A stretch of DNA of 64,000 nt, from assembly GCA_037074615.1 (NCBI GenBank), contig CM073524.1:17809406-17873405 (forward strand), given 5' to 3'. Positions within the stretch are counted from its first letter, which is position 1. The number at the start of each line of letters is the position of its first letter. The position numbers were made by a program, and so were the translations under genes. Under the pieces are notes generated by a model. It was not told the DNA's origin. It ran no database searches and worked only from the letters and a program-made list of their open reading frames with translations. This stretch comes from Leucaena leucocephala. Lineage: Eukaryota; Streptophyta; Magnoliopsida; Fabales; Fabaceae. Of the stretch, positions 23,314-35,714 are shown piece after piece.

Positions 23314-23817
23314 CCTTCGTCCGTGGGTTCAATTGGAGAAGGTCTGTGGGTTCAATTGGAGAAGAGGTGACAAACGGAGGTTGGTCCGAGTGGTAAGCGG
23401 CTCGGTATCGCTTAAGCGAGGTCTCGAGTTCGAGCCTTGGCGTACGCAGAAAATCCCCGTTGGGAGACTCACCCACCATAGCCAGGTGCGCGAAGCGGGT
23501 CGGATCCGGATGTAGTCAGGGCAAAGCTCCGGTGAACCGGGTGGGCAACCAAAATAAAAAAAATTGGAGAAGAGGTGAGACATATAGCTATTTAAAACGT
23601 GTTCGATCCTTAGGGAGTATTACATCATTGTGGTTCCAGCTACGGCGCTTGGGAGGTATGCTAATTCTTGAGTGCTTAGATTTACGTTTGAGGGTAATAG
23701 ACGGCTCGTCCTGCCTAACATTAGTATCACTTAAGAGGAAAGAAATTTTTGCCCTGCTCTTGGATCGTGGGTGAACCCAACCCCTTTCCAAAATTTTATT
23801 TATATATAAAAAAAAAA
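23314..23817 (+). mobile_element. tRNA-derived SINE (family S2), interrupted copy
   Basis: The 3' part from 23,579 (CATATAGCTATTTAAAACGT, B-box-like GTTCGATCC at about 23,602, then TGGATCGTGGGTGAACCCAA) matches the uninterrupted copy at 38,511-38,780 almost block for block. The 5' part, with an A-box-like GGTTCAATTGG phrase, is duplicated at about 23,327-23,370. Another SINE is inserted at 23,371. The copy ends in an A-rich tail at about 23,805. Confidence 0.75.
23371..23561 (+). mobile_element. tRNA-derived SINE (family S1) nested in S2
   Basis: The 191-bp insert carries pol III promoter boxes: A box GGTCCGAGTGGTAAGCGG at about 23,382 and B box GAGTTCGAGCC at about 23,430, as in a Ser/Leu-type tRNA. 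It ends in AAAATAAAAAAA. It is flanked by a perfect 17-bp target duplication, AATTGGAGAAGAGGTGA, at 23,354-23,370 and 23,562-23,578. The perfect duplication and GC-rich body indicate a fairly recent insertion. Confidence 0.9.
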
Positions 23818-26544
23818 GAATGTGAAAAATTTATTTTGCAAATTGAGTTAATCCTATGTTGTGCCTAAATCCTTGTTTAATCTTTAAGGGTGTTACAGAA
23901 TTAAAAACATCTGAAATATCTTTATTTTAATTTAAAATAAATAGTCATTCTTGGTAACAAAAAAAAAATGAATAAATTGAGTTTTGGAGAGGATTCTTCG
24001 GAGTCCCATTCCATCACCCTTTAGATTTCAGATGGGAATAGACATTCCACTTCCCTGGCCATGAGCACAAAAAGAGCAAGATTTCAACCAACCATAACTT
24101 TTGCATCGTTCCCTATCCTTTTTCTCTAAAGCATTTATACAAAAGGTGAACCACAAGCACGCTCAATGTCAATGGGTAAGCAAGAAATCACCCCTCTTCA
24201 TCCTATAAAAGCTTATTTGAACAGATGGTTCAAGTTGCAAATAGGATACCAATTGGCAAATAGCAACAATATACCATTTAATGGCTAAGATAATTTGGAT
24301 AGAGAGCTAAATAAAATCTTCCACATACTTCTGCAAAGAGACATGACTTTTACTAAATAAGATCAATTACATGAATCCCACAATATCTTAACTTTTCAAA
24401 TATGTTAATTATTAAAAAATTCACATTCAAAAATTTCTTTCAATATTTTTTTAATCTTCTAATACATCTCTTGGAAGAGACAAGTTATCTAAGCTTGTTC
24501 AAAATTTAATGAATATATTAAGTGAAATTGTACCAACAAGCATTAATCCTAGTAAAAGAGGCTTTAACTGTTTAAATATAGGGTCTTAAATTTGAATCTA
24601 TGTAAATGCAAAAAATATTTTTAAAAGAGTTACCTTCAATTAACCCCAATAATAATTGAATATGATATAGTCAAATAGTTGTATAAAAAAATGAGGTAAA
24701 ATTGTGAAAATCGCCTCATTCCAGCTCTCCTTTTGGAGGGGAGCTGAAAGCCCAGCACAAAAACAAGTTTACACAAAGTGGGGCAGTGTTAATGCTTACA
24801 CTGAATTATTGGTTCCCTAGAAGGAAAAGTGTGGAAGAAATTTGCTAACCAGTATGCACTCAGTTCAGAGGACGCAAATCAAAATATAACTATACGCACC
24901 CCAATTTGCAAACCCGACGGGACGTTAATGAAATTTACATCACACAACATTAACTTCGCATTGAAGAGTATAAATGAACTTGGATTAACACGTTAAACCG
25001 GATGTGGCAAAATCTAAACCACCGGCACAAGAGAACATCAATTCAAGCCTATGAAAATTTACAACCTTGCACTTGAGCTTTCTGACATTTCAACCAAATG
25101 TATAAAATTTTACAATTGTGTTGCTTAAATAACTAAGTATTTAAAGATGAAACATGGAATACCACTCCCCCGAAACCTTCCTTCTCCCAACAAGGGGAAA
25201 AGTGCAGAAAAGGGCGTGTTAAATACATATTTCGCTACAAATTACGACAGAACGGTCAAGGGGAGTCTATAACAGCCAAAAAGAGAAAACAAAGGCAGGA
25301 GAAAATGGTTACTAACAAATTGCAGGAGTTATTCAAGAATTCACCTTGAAGTGAGGTCGCTCTGACCCATCATTCAGCATCTGTTGACATGTCAAAATAA
25401 AATTAAATTAAACAAGAGACCATCAAATTGCACTGGTATGCAACACCAGAACATACATGTTCTCTAATAACAGAAGTAGTCAAATGATCTTTTGGTCATT
25501 CCAACTGGTAGCACTTTTTTCTGCAATCACCATAGTATTGAAGAAAGGTCGTGCACCTATGAACTCGTAACACAATCTTAGCAGAGATGTTTTAAGTGGA
25601 ACGCATTTTATGTGATAAAAGTTCAAGGTTCTTTAAGAAAACACCAACGAAATGAAAGACTTCTGGTAGCAAAAGATGAATTATAGAGTTATACACATGA
25701 AAAAGTAAAATACTATGACACCTTCATAGTTCCACCATAAAAAGTGGGTAGATTACATCTAAAATGTTTACATCCAAAGGAAAAGTTTTATTCAAAAGAA
25801 CACCATCAAGTATGTCTATGAACAGGTGTAAAGCAATATACATATATTATTTTGCATACAAAAATATAAAAAGGAAGAGATCATGGAGAATAATCTTAGT
25901 TCTGAACAACAGAACAGCACTCTAATACATCTTACCAAAAAGTTCTTACAAGCCACAATAACCTTAAGCCGGTTTATGTTTTAAAGCCAGGAAAGCAATA
26001 GTAAGTATAGAGACACAAGCCAGAAAGTTATGCAAAATATGAGCAAGACTACAATCTAGCGTCATTTGGCTATATTAATCATTTATAAGCAAAATCAAAG
26101 CTATGCTGAAGACAAAACAGATTTCCAATGGCCCTCCAAGAAGACCAAGTGACCACTTACACATTTTTTAAATCTAGCTTGTTAGAGGAACTACTAAATA
26201 TTCTACTAATAAGATCACGTCCCTGTAATTTGCATCCATCCTCTTGCTCAGGCCAGGGCCAGTATTTGAGTGAAACAGGAAGAGAATTTAACTTCTTGAA
26301 TACCAGTCAATACATAAATTTACATTCTAATAACATAAAAGGGGCAACATTTCTGCCGAAGTTATTGCTCTGCAGTATAATTCCAACCTCGCATGATTCA
26401 AGTTATAGATGCTCAATACCAATGGAAGTTAGAGTGATATGCAATCAAGATGATAAACTATTCAGTTAACTTGAGGAGAAAATTTTTATGATAAGTTGAA
26501 GCATAGGAGAGTTCAAGGTCAAAGCCTAAACCTTTCAGTTCATC
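23818..26544. other. Intergenic region and probable 3' region of the stress-protein gene
   Basis: Positions 23,820-25,300 show nothing I can name. On the minus strand, about 25,384-25,332 looks like a possible small exon (acceptor CATGTCAACAG, donor AAGGTGAATT), which could be part of a spliced 3' UTR of the gene at 26,545-27,258. That is speculative. No ORF of recognisable content lies here. Confidence 0.35.
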
Positions 26545-27258
26545 TTATGCATCGTGGTCCTCATGCTCCTCCTCAGGCACCGGATAGAGCTCCACCTCTT
26601 CCCCAACAATTGCTTTGCACGCCGCCTTACCGCCGTTGCTTCCGTCCTTGTCGTCCGGGTATCTCACAACCACAACAGGACAAACACAGTGGTGAACGCA
26701 ATAGTCACTCACGCTCCCGAGCCTACCCTTCGGACTTCTCTTGGTTGCACCAAAGCCTCGGCTCCCCATGATCACGGCGCTAAGTCCCAATCTCTCGACC
26801 TCTAAGCAGAGCCGCTCCTTCATGTCATGGTCTTTAACAATGTGAATTTTGAAAGGGATTTGAGCATTCACCAGTGGTTGAGCCAAGTCGCAGGCCTTAG
26901 CGGTCGTGAAGTTGTCGAAATCTTCCTCCAACTTTTGCTGAGACTCTTCGGAGGCAGTGTCGGCCGCGTCGTTCAGATTAAGATCACCGGAGCCCCAATC
27001 CGCGCCGTAGAGAGCGCTCATGGGACGCACGTGAAGGAGGATGACCATGTCTCCAGGGCGGAGATAGTTCTGGGCGGCCCATCGGACGGCATAGGCGCTC
27101 TCATCGCTCAGATCAACGGCGATCGCGATTTTGCGCTGTGAACCGGATGTCGAAACGGATGCGAGGAGAGTGGAAGGAGACGGGGGTTGAATGTTTGGCG
27201 CCGAAAGTGTCGGGACCGGACGATCCGGCTCAGGTCGGGGCGGGGATTGCGGTTTCAT
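26545..27258 (-). CDS. Universal stress protein A-domain protein, PHOS32/At1g11360-like
   Basis: The 237-residue single-frame gene starts at the ATG at 27,258 and stops at TAA. Residues 1-40 are Pro/Ser-rich (PPRPEPDRPVPTLSAPN). Residues of about 41-200 form the UspA fold: RKIAIAVDLSDESAYAVRWA, then VILLHVRP, HIVKDHDMKERLCLEVERLG and VIMGSRGFGATKRSPKGRLG, then VSDYCVHHCVCPVVVVRYP. The nucleotide-binding loop is G-2x-G-12x-G-S, longer than the bacterial G-2x-G-9x-G-S, as in other plant members from memory. The C-terminus is acidic (PVPEEEHEDHDA). Family members are soluble, can bind ATP or AMP, and some are phosphorylated after elicitor treatment, but the exact role here is unknown. The gene is GC-rich compared with its surroundings. 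No intron interrupts the frame. Confidence 0.93.
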   Translation of the reverse strand: MKPQSPPRPEPDRPVPTLSAPNIQPPSPSTLLASVSTSGSQRKIAIAVDLSDESAYAVRWAAQNYLRPGDMVILLHVRPMSALYGADWGSGDLNLNDAADTASEESQQKLEEDFDNFTTAKACDLAQPLVNAQIPFKIHIVKDHDMKERLCLEVERLGLSAVIMGSRGFGATKRSPKGRLGSVSDYCVHHCVCPVVVVRYPDDKDGSNGGKAACKAIVGEEVELYPVPEEEHEDHDA

Positions 27259-27655
27259 GCCGACGAACGCCGAAATGGGGGCTTGGGTACCGGAAAATCA
27301 GGAAGAGAGAGAGGAACCGAGGTCAATGGAGGAATTTTAAACAAATGTGTGATCAAATTGAAACGGCATCGGAATGGATCAAAGGTTTCTTTCTTCATTC
27401 GAATTTCGTATATTTATTTGGCAGAGTACCTCCTCCGTCGATGTCTGGAGAAGGTGGTACTTTCCTTTGTGCGGGATGGGCATTTTGGTCACCACACATA
27501 ATATTCATTTTGGATCAAATCTCTATTTGTTGCCGACTCGTCGCTATTCGCTTATCACACTGATTAGATAATAACTCAACGCCAAAATGTATTGGCTGCT
27601 GCAGGATTGCTAGCTCGTTATTTATTTTGACCGTAAAATTGAAAATTTTAGATTT
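27259..27655 (-). promoter_or_regulatory. Upstream region of the stress-protein gene
   Basis: Directly upstream of the start codon lies a GC-rich stretch with a CTCTCTCTCTTC pyrimidine tract (complement of 27,300-27,312), common in plant 5' UTRs. The copia element Copia-C begins at 27,656, leaving about 400 bp of native upstream sequence. Confidence 0.45.
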
Positions 27656-27995
27656 TGTTATAAAAATAAAAAAAATGTAAGAAATATTTAGAATGAGAGA
27701 AATAAAAATGATAAGAGAGAATTAGAGAGAAAGAGAGAGTAATTCTCATTTTTATTGTTATCCTTAAATATGTGTACATTATCCTCTATTTATAGGACAC
27801 CAACATTAAAGACTAATCCTAAAGAGTTACAAGTACATAAAGAAGGGAATTAAACAATATAATTGTAAAATTAGAGGTTATAGAGAATAAATATTAGAGA
27901 CCTTTTAATTTATGAGTTATAAGCTATAATGCCATTCAATATGAGATGGAATCCTAAGAGACTATGAACATCCACACAATATAATATTTATAACA
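27656..27995 (-). repeat. Copia-C 3' LTR
   Basis: 340 bp, followed on the internal side by CTTCCCCTTGGATG, whose complement CCAAGGGGAAG is the polypurine tract (27,996-28,006). Confidence 0.93.
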
Positions 27996-28006
27996 CTTCC
28001 CCTTGG

Positions 28007-28200
28007 ATGTTCATAGATAAATATTGTGCCTCATTAAAACCTTATTTGGAAAATCTTGTGGGACAAAAATCTAGCAAAGAAAAAAGAGTACACAATATAT
28101 ATTGAAGCTGCTTCATTAAAAATTTTACCAGAAAAACCCAGTGAAATAAAACCTTGGTAAAAAAAAAAATGAGTACATCATGATCTTTATTCTCCCTGAT
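28007..28200 (-). repeat. Copia-C sub-terminal tandem phrase near the polypurine tract
   Basis: Two related phrases occur in tandem: CCTCATTAAAACCTTATTTG ... GACAAAAATCTAGCAAAG ... AAGAGTACAC, then TTCATTAAAAATTTTACCAG ... AATAAAACCTTGGTAA ... GAGTACATC. The period is about 75-80 bp. Copia-B has the matching pair at 17,590-17,755, so this is a lineage feature rather than chance. Confidence 0.6.
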
Positions 28201-29689
28201 GATAATATCATATTTATCTCCCATTATGACAACATCAATTCTATACTCCTTGATCATTATTCATCCTTTCATATTAACGAAATGCACTGATTTCTCAAGT
28301 AGATTATTTAAATACTTTTTGAGCATATATTCCTTTTATCCGAACTATGCATAATGTATTATCATATTTTTTAAGTATATTCCACCAACGTATCTTCTGG
28401 ATATATTGAAATATCAACATACTTTTCATCTGTCTTTTAAACTCAAATATCAATTTCATTATCTATTTGTGTACCTGCAAGAACTTAATTTTTCCAATAA
28501 AATTAAAACATGCAACATCAATATAATAAATAAATAATATAATTGAATAAATATATGGAACTTCTGGCCTATTAAATTTAATATATTTTTATACAAAAAA
28601 TAATTATATAAAAAATTCAAAAATTATGAAATAACTAGATATTTAACTTTAGACATTTTTATTTATATGCTTCCAGTATTTTAAATCTTTAAAAGATTAT
28701 TATATAAATTTCACCATTTAGTAAGACATATGCATATGTTATAACAATTTCTATTAGACACATATTTTATTTTCATATACTGCCAAACTATTAATATATA
28801 CAAAAATTATTGCATCCACTACAAAATAATATTTCTTATCATATTCATTATTAGCTTTTGTGAAAATCTTTATTTTCACATAAATGTTTATATATAACTT
28901 TATATCTTAAGTCTTTTGACTGCAAGTCCATAATTTTCACATATTAAAATAATATAATTTCATTTCTATCGTGTCTTTGCCCTTTCACTTTTCCTTTTAG
29001 CCAAACACATTTTGTTTTTGCCTATTTCACATGATAGATCTATCACAAGATCCTCATTTAATGATATTATTAAAACTGTTGTTGACAACTTTATATTTTT
29101 GGTTCCATTTTTCTTTTTGTGACATAACTTCTTGAGCTTTATTTATGACATTTCAGGTACCTGGACCTCTTTTAAGGTTCTTATAAGTAGTTATGTCTTG
29201 ATACTCTTCTGGAATATCTGCCTCCTTAATATGATCATCTTAATTACATGCTCCAATATTTCTAATATTATATTTGGAACCAATTAGCATTTCATACTTC
29301 AAATATGTCTCACTTTAATTTATACTAATTGAAGCATTTTTAGCTGGAATATGAGATTTGATAACCCTTATTTAGGTCCATAATCATATCTGGCAGATAG
29401 TTTATAATATTTTATGAATGTAATATTTTATGAACTTCTAGTTCATACTACTATATTTGAGGATCTTGTATTTGATAGTAATAATATATTTCTTATACTC
29501 TTCTTTCCAGCTACTCAATTTCTCCCTCTCATATTGAGAGAACTTTGTCAAATGACAATCAACTAATCATGTGGTATAAGTCTCCTAAATCCATTTGTTT
29601 CTTTTAGAAACATCATTTTGTTTCATTTAGAAGAAGGATGTTCTTACTCAACATTTATCTCAACTTCCTTTTAATAACTATCTATGTGC

Positions 29690-30161
29690 GTTGTGGTGGA
29701 TCAATAAAAATAAGCATTGCACATTCAAAAATATCTGGCTCCTGACTAAAAGCCAATTTTATTGGGAGAATTTTATTGGCTTGATATGTATATGTGCCAT
29801 AACATATCAAATCAAATATGCCAACACTGAAATAGAAATATTGTTCTCATAAGCATTAATCCAGTTATTTATAGAGACATTAATAAATGATTCTCATATT
29901 CTGAAAATTGTGTACTCAACATAATGATTATATTTATTCAAATAATCTTGCAAACTTCTAGTTGCAAACTCATAATAATCTCACATGTAACCATCTTATA
30001 GATGCATCTATCAAATTTAGTAAATATTTGTATGGCTTACATGCTTCTGAATGTGCCCATATAATATGACTTTGGTATATTTCTAGAAATGTAGAAATCC
30101 ATTCTAAATAATAACTAGTAATATTCTCATGATTAATTTTGTTTGAGAATAAGCAACACAT
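29690..30161 (-). pseudogene. Copia-C integrase relic
   Basis: The stretch at 29,970-30,161 reads HSEACKPYKYLLNLIDASIR, then WLHVRLL, which aligns with the integrase core of Copia-B. At about 29,690-29,755 a short QEPDIFE...IDPPQ block matches the integrase C-terminal part. The rest is lost to stops. Confidence 0.7.
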
Positions 30162-33100
30162 ATAATTTCTTGAATTTTATAATATTTTGGCTATTTATGA
30201 AGAATTTTCTGGTTATTCAATGGATGTCAATACATAATCTTCAATAATTTATTATATTATATATATGGTATATTATGATCAAATAAATCATGCCAATAAT
30301 ACATCTGTTTGGATCGGTAAACTTTTGGTTTACTATATCCAACTTTTCAGTTTTTATAACATATAACTGATTTACAATCTCAATATGACATCCATTTTTG
30401 GGAGATCAATTGAACTTATATGAAGATATAAGGAGAATTTTATCCAATATTTTCTCACACTTATATTTTAACAATCTCCCCTCAAGTGTGAGTTATATAA
30501 ACATGTTTTCTTTTTTCAAGTATTTCATTTGGAAGTTAAATGCTTCCAAACTCATACAATCATGGATTTTAATCCAATTGGGCAATAACTTTCATGCCTT
30601 TAGAGAACCGAAGCTCTAATGTATATATGAATCATAATTTCCAATATCAATCATCTCGTAAGACAAATATGTATTAGTTCTTCAGGAACTATTTTAATTT
30701 TATTATATAAAATTTTTCAGGAACTATCATACATAATTATAAATATCATATAGATTTTTATCAATGTATAACTATATTACTCATTGATGACATACTTCAA
30801 TATATTCAAAGTACTATAAGGGATAAAGTGAAATAAAGAAAATAAGATCAAATATATATCAACATTATAATACAAAATAATAAATTGTTATGATATTTAT
30901 AACTTTCAAATTATCCCAACTATTTTAGTATCTATAAATTTAGCTATCATAGGTCAATAATTGAGTGACTAATATAATTAATCTAAAAGATTACTAATTT
31001 TACATAGAAGTATATTAATAGCTAATAGCTCATATAATACATATTTTTTTTTAAATATGTTTGTATCAATCACCACTTTAATCATCAAATACATAAAGGA
31101 GTAAAAATTACTTTCATAATTTCAACACTCAAAATTATATTTGATTTGCGTATGCTTTCAATTCAAATTTAAAGTAGCAAAACATAAAAATATCAAGTTA
31201 TTATCCACATTTACATTAATCAAGCATATTTATACCAAGATAAATATATATCCACAAATAATATTATGAAAATTAAAACAAATTTATCTCTCAAATAAAT
31301 AAATGATTAAATTCTCATGTCACTGCCATAACGTTTGGTTCACACAACATATAAATTTTGATAATTCATAAAATTTGCTCTTAATTAGTAAATAACAGAG
31401 TCTCTAATAATTATTTTTTAATAACAACACACACCTTAGCATTTATTAAATGAAGCATATTTTTTTAGAATATCCATATATTTTAGACACCCTACAATTT
31501 CAAATACTTCAGTTATATATGAAAAGTATTTTTACACCTTAATAATTCTAATTAAATTAGAATCTCATCATATAATCCCTTCTCATTCAAATTATATGAT
31601 GATAACCAAATAAAACATAATAAGTGTAAATAAAATACACTAAATAAATATGATGTATATGGAAATAATCATATAACTATGCTTATCAACGCAAGGACCA
31701 TGATACATCAATTTATAAAAGTAATTAACTAATAAAATTAGCCTTTTGTGCGCCATTATTTCCTCAACAATGATGCCAAATTTATAAACAGAAAATCTTT
31801 CAACAAAAATAAATTCACCAAAGAGTGTAAAATAAATTTACTAACATAAATATAATAGTATTTCTAGCAATATAAAATATTTACTAGGCACTCCAAAGTA
31901 TCTCTTGACACCCATAGGTTCAATACCAATTTACATTTCAGATAATAAATTTTAATTTCTTTAATAGAAATAAATCTATTAATAATGTTAATTTGAAAAC
32001 TAAAATAATATATTTGCTAATAAACACACTATAATATGAATTATAAATATAGTTGAAAATTCTTAATTTGAGATTTTTAGTTTTTCACAATTATTTCTTT
32101 TCAGCATTAACATTCCACTGCTGCAATAATTATGTGTATTAAAATTAGAACATGTACCTGGAGTGAGAAGTTCAAATCACACAAACGTCTACCACCAATT
32201 AGGATCATTATACTAAGTGGTTGTTCCCAGATATATGAGTTAAAACTCAACACTGAAGTCATCTCTAGTTTTCACAACTTATTGCATTGGGAATATAATT
32301 ACTTTTGATATTGTTCATAAATCCCTTGATCCTTTTGGTGTCATCACTAATTTTAACATTTAATTTTAATAAATTGATTCAAATTTATCTATATGAATTT
32401 CAGTCACATTTTAATGTTTACTTTTTGTCCATATAACTTCTAGTCATATTCTAGTTATGTTATATTTCAATAGAACATCATCAATTTTGTTTAGATATTG
32501 ATCTTGAGGACCATAACAAAAATATTTCAAAGCTATAAACTCTTTTGTGTAATTAAATATTTCAGTCATTAGCCTTCAGGGCTTTAATATTTATAATCAT
32601 TAGATTATCAAATTGTTATAATATTTTAGTCCGTCATACTATCTATAAGAACCACAAAATGATATTCTATCAAATAACTATTATCAAAAGTGATATGACT
32701 TCTGGTCATTTAATAAAAAAAAATATATTATGGCTGCTGGCCATTTAATAATAGAAAATTATAATATCAACATATATAGAAATAGATAAAATATAAAAAG
32801 AATAAATATATTAAAACATAATATATAAAGGGGTTAATGCAATATAAATAAATATAAATGATATATATATGTATTTGCGAATTATATATTAAGAGCAATA
32901 TAACATAATATTTGCTATGCATATATGCAAGCAGCTATTATAGTATATGTGAGTATGATAACCATTGCTACTATAATTAAAAAAAATAAGAAATAATATG
33001 TGTATATAAAGGTATAAATAACATAATAAAAGAAATAAAAATGTAAAACAATAATGCTTAGCATGTGAGCCATTAAATATATAAGAAACCAAAAGAAAAA

Positions 33101-33322
33101 TAAAACAATATAATACTTCACAAAAAATATAGATATATAATGCGATAAGAAAAATAAAAAAAACATGATAAAAAAAGAACAATATGATATGTAGCAAATA
33201 TATATAATTAAAATTTCACTCCACAATTGAGTAAATGAAAGCTAATATAGAATAACATTGTATATAACATAAAAATACATAAATTTGTAAGAAGTTCATA
33301 CCTCAAATTTTTAGAGCGAACT
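30162..33322 (-). other. Copia-C internal region without recognisable gag
   Basis: Gag and protease should lie here on the minus strand, but I cannot find a zinc knuckle, a capsid block or a protease site. The sequence is extremely AT-rich. Either it decayed beyond recognition or the gag was lost or replaced. Short phrases such as ACTTCTGGTCATTTAATA recur around 32,400-32,760. Confidence 0.5.
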
Positions 33323-33335
33323 CGTGCTGATAACG

Positions 33336-33675
33336 TGTTATAAAAATAAAGAAAATGCAAGAGAGATTTAGAATGAGAGAAATGAGAATAACAAGAGAGA
33401 ATTAGAGAGAAAGAGGGAGTGATTCTCATTCTTATTGTTATCCTCAAATGTGTGTACATCATCCTCTATTTATAGGACACCAACATTGAAGACTAATCCT
33501 AAAGAGTTACAAGTACATAAAGAAGGGAATTAAACAACATAATTGTACAATTAGAGGTTATAGAGAATAAATATTAGAGACCTTTTAATTTGGGAGTTAT
33601 AAGTTATAATGCTATTCAATATGAGATGGAATCCTAAGAGATTATGGATATCCACACAATATAATATTTATAACA
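33336..33675 (-). repeat. Copia-C 5' LTR
   Basis: 340 bp, with the primer-binding site complement TCGTGCTGATAAC immediately inside (33,322-33,334). It contains CTCTATTTATAGG at about 33,460, whose complement is a TATA-box-like CCTATAAATAG. Confidence 0.93.
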
Positions 33676-33680
33676 GATTT

Positions 33681-35714
33681 AATATATTTTATTTTAATTT
33701 TTTTATAAAAGACAATTTATTTAATAAAAAAATAAAACGACACATATAAAACTACCAACTTATCCTTTGCCAGATCAAATACAACAAGTTAATAGACAAA
33801 TAAACAAAACCCAAACATCATCAGCTAAGAAAAAACAGAAGCTGCAGCTAGTACGCCTAATAGACATCCAAATAAATTTTGAAAAGTTGAGAAATTAAAT
33901 TAAATTACCTAAATAAAACATAAGTGTGAGTTTGATCCACTTACAGGTAAGTTTTGTTGTGGAGAAACAAGATTAGATTCTTGAGACAAAATAGAAAATT
34001 ACTATAAAATTTTAAAGAAGGGATTTAATTATATAAAAATCTAATAATAACTAAGGAGTATGTAATAATAAATTTTAGTATAAAAAATAATAATAAATTT
34101 ATATTATTCACTTGTTATTAAGATTTTTTAACGATTAAGTTATCTTTTCTTTAAAACCTCGTAGTAATTTCTTAAAAAATATTGAATGTTTTGTTGTTGT
34201 TTTGGTCATTGAAAGGGAAGAAGAGAAGGAAATTTGGAGATGAAAACATGGGTGAGGTGAGGTGAGAGGGTGATGAGGGAGATGGGTCAATTAATGGAAC
34301 ATCAATTAGGCATGACTCAGAGGTGATACAGAACAAGAAAGTGACAGATTTTTTTTTTTTTTTGTCTTTGGAACAAAAAGGAGGGGAATTGTCAATCGCC
34401 AAATATCATCAAATTTATGTCTGCTTGTAATTTGATGGAGACGATACTGCCTCTATATTGCCCCTTTGGATTATATGTAAGCCTAGCACATCACCCTTCA
34501 CAACCCCAACCAACGCATTGCCCATGCAACTTCTACCATCTTTTTTGTTTAAAATAAAATGGCAATATTATTTAAAGGAAATAAACGGTTACACGGCTAA
34601 CAAAAAGCCCTCCAATTAAGCATACATCGTTAAAAAAACTGGAGGATCTATTAGAGAAACTAAAAGACAACAGTACAGAGTACAGAAAGAAACTGATGGA
34701 ACAATATCTAATTAAAATATTAAAATTTAGTATTTTGAGTTATTTCAATAAAACAGGACATATAAATGATCCTAGTTATCATTATTTTTATTATCTTTAA
34801 ATTTATAGTTTTATTAGTATTTGATTTAGATTTAGATGTAAATTTATAAAGCTAGTTTGAAACTTGCGCTGTTGGAGATAATGAGGTTTCTATATTTATG
34901 AACTTATATTCTTACGAACTAAATTATTCAGTTGTTAATAATATTAAATATCGGTAGATAAATCTAAAAGATATACTCTCTTTTTGGCCAGTGTTTCTTA
35001 TCAATATTTGTTACACACAAGAAGAGAGTATTCCCATTATTAAAGATCACGCATTAAGTTAATTATACCCTTTGGAAATTCGTTTTAAGTTTTTAACTGT
35101 TAAATATATACCACCTAAAATTGTTTTTGCATAATCAATCACCTTTACTTCTCATTTAGAAATATATCAAACTGCATATATCTTTGTGTCTTCATCTAAA
35201 TCGTCGTGTTATAGTTGAAATGGTAAGAATGATATATACTTGATGGCTTGATGCATGGAGCATCAAGTTTAGACAAGTAAAAATCGAAGATATTATATAC
35301 AAGACGTGTCTAACAAGGAAGAACATATAGTTTGTAAATACTTCATTGGTACGTAAAACAAAAACAAAAATAAAAATGACACAAATGATCTAATACGAAT
35401 AAAATGAACTTTTCCCCCTTATTTTGAGAACATTTTAAAAACAATATTGCTAATTAAGAAATAATAACATAATCGAATTTGCAAAAAAAAAATTATTTCC
35501 TATTTATTGTCCCAAATAAATTATAAGATTTATGCATTTAAATTTATTTTTTAAATTAAAACTTGACTAATTCCCACATTATAAAGGTGGATAGATCTTG
35601 GGCATTGCAAGAATGAATTCCCGATAATCCTTTATTTTTATTGATAATAAAAGTTTGAATTACAAGTGTGATTTATTTGCTTAAAAAAAGAATTACAAGC
35701 GTTGTTTTTATATG
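33681..35714. other. AT-rich intergenic sequence
   Basis: I see no gene. A poly-T run lies at 34,351-34,364, and AT-rich sequence continues to 35,700. Confidence 0.45.

Larger units (their letters stand above)
27656..33675 (-). mobile_element. Full-length degenerate Ty1/copia retrotransposon (Copia-C)
   Basis: Two LTRs of exactly 340 bp by coordinates (27,656-27,995 and 33,336-33,675) have TGTTATAA...TTATAACA ends. They are flanked by a perfect 5-bp duplication, GATTT, at 27,651-27,655 and 33,676-33,680. The internal 5.3 kb is very AT-rich and heavily decayed, and only integrase can still be recognised. The internal ends share the primer-binding site and polypurine-side sequence with Copia-B, so the two belong to the same lineage. 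Confidence 0.93.

Noticed and set aside
23371..23450. Possible functional tRNA gene
   Set aside because: A and B boxes are present, but the sequence continues into a SINE body with an A-rich end and a 17-bp target duplication, and the cloverleaf is not convincing.
26554..27571. Plus-strand frames opposite and beside the stress-protein gene
   Set aside because: They are antisense shadows of a GC-rich coding region. The minus-strand frame encodes a complete UspA domain.
32889..33462. Overlapping minus-strand frames of hydrophobic composition in Copia-C
   Set aside because: They arise from very AT-rich sequence (Phe, Ile, Tyr and Leu codons). They lack any gag, protease or host-protein feature.
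34172..34402. Minus-strand frame with KDKKKKKSVTF
   Set aside because: It contains a poly-T/poly-A run, is short and has no recognisable content or gene context.
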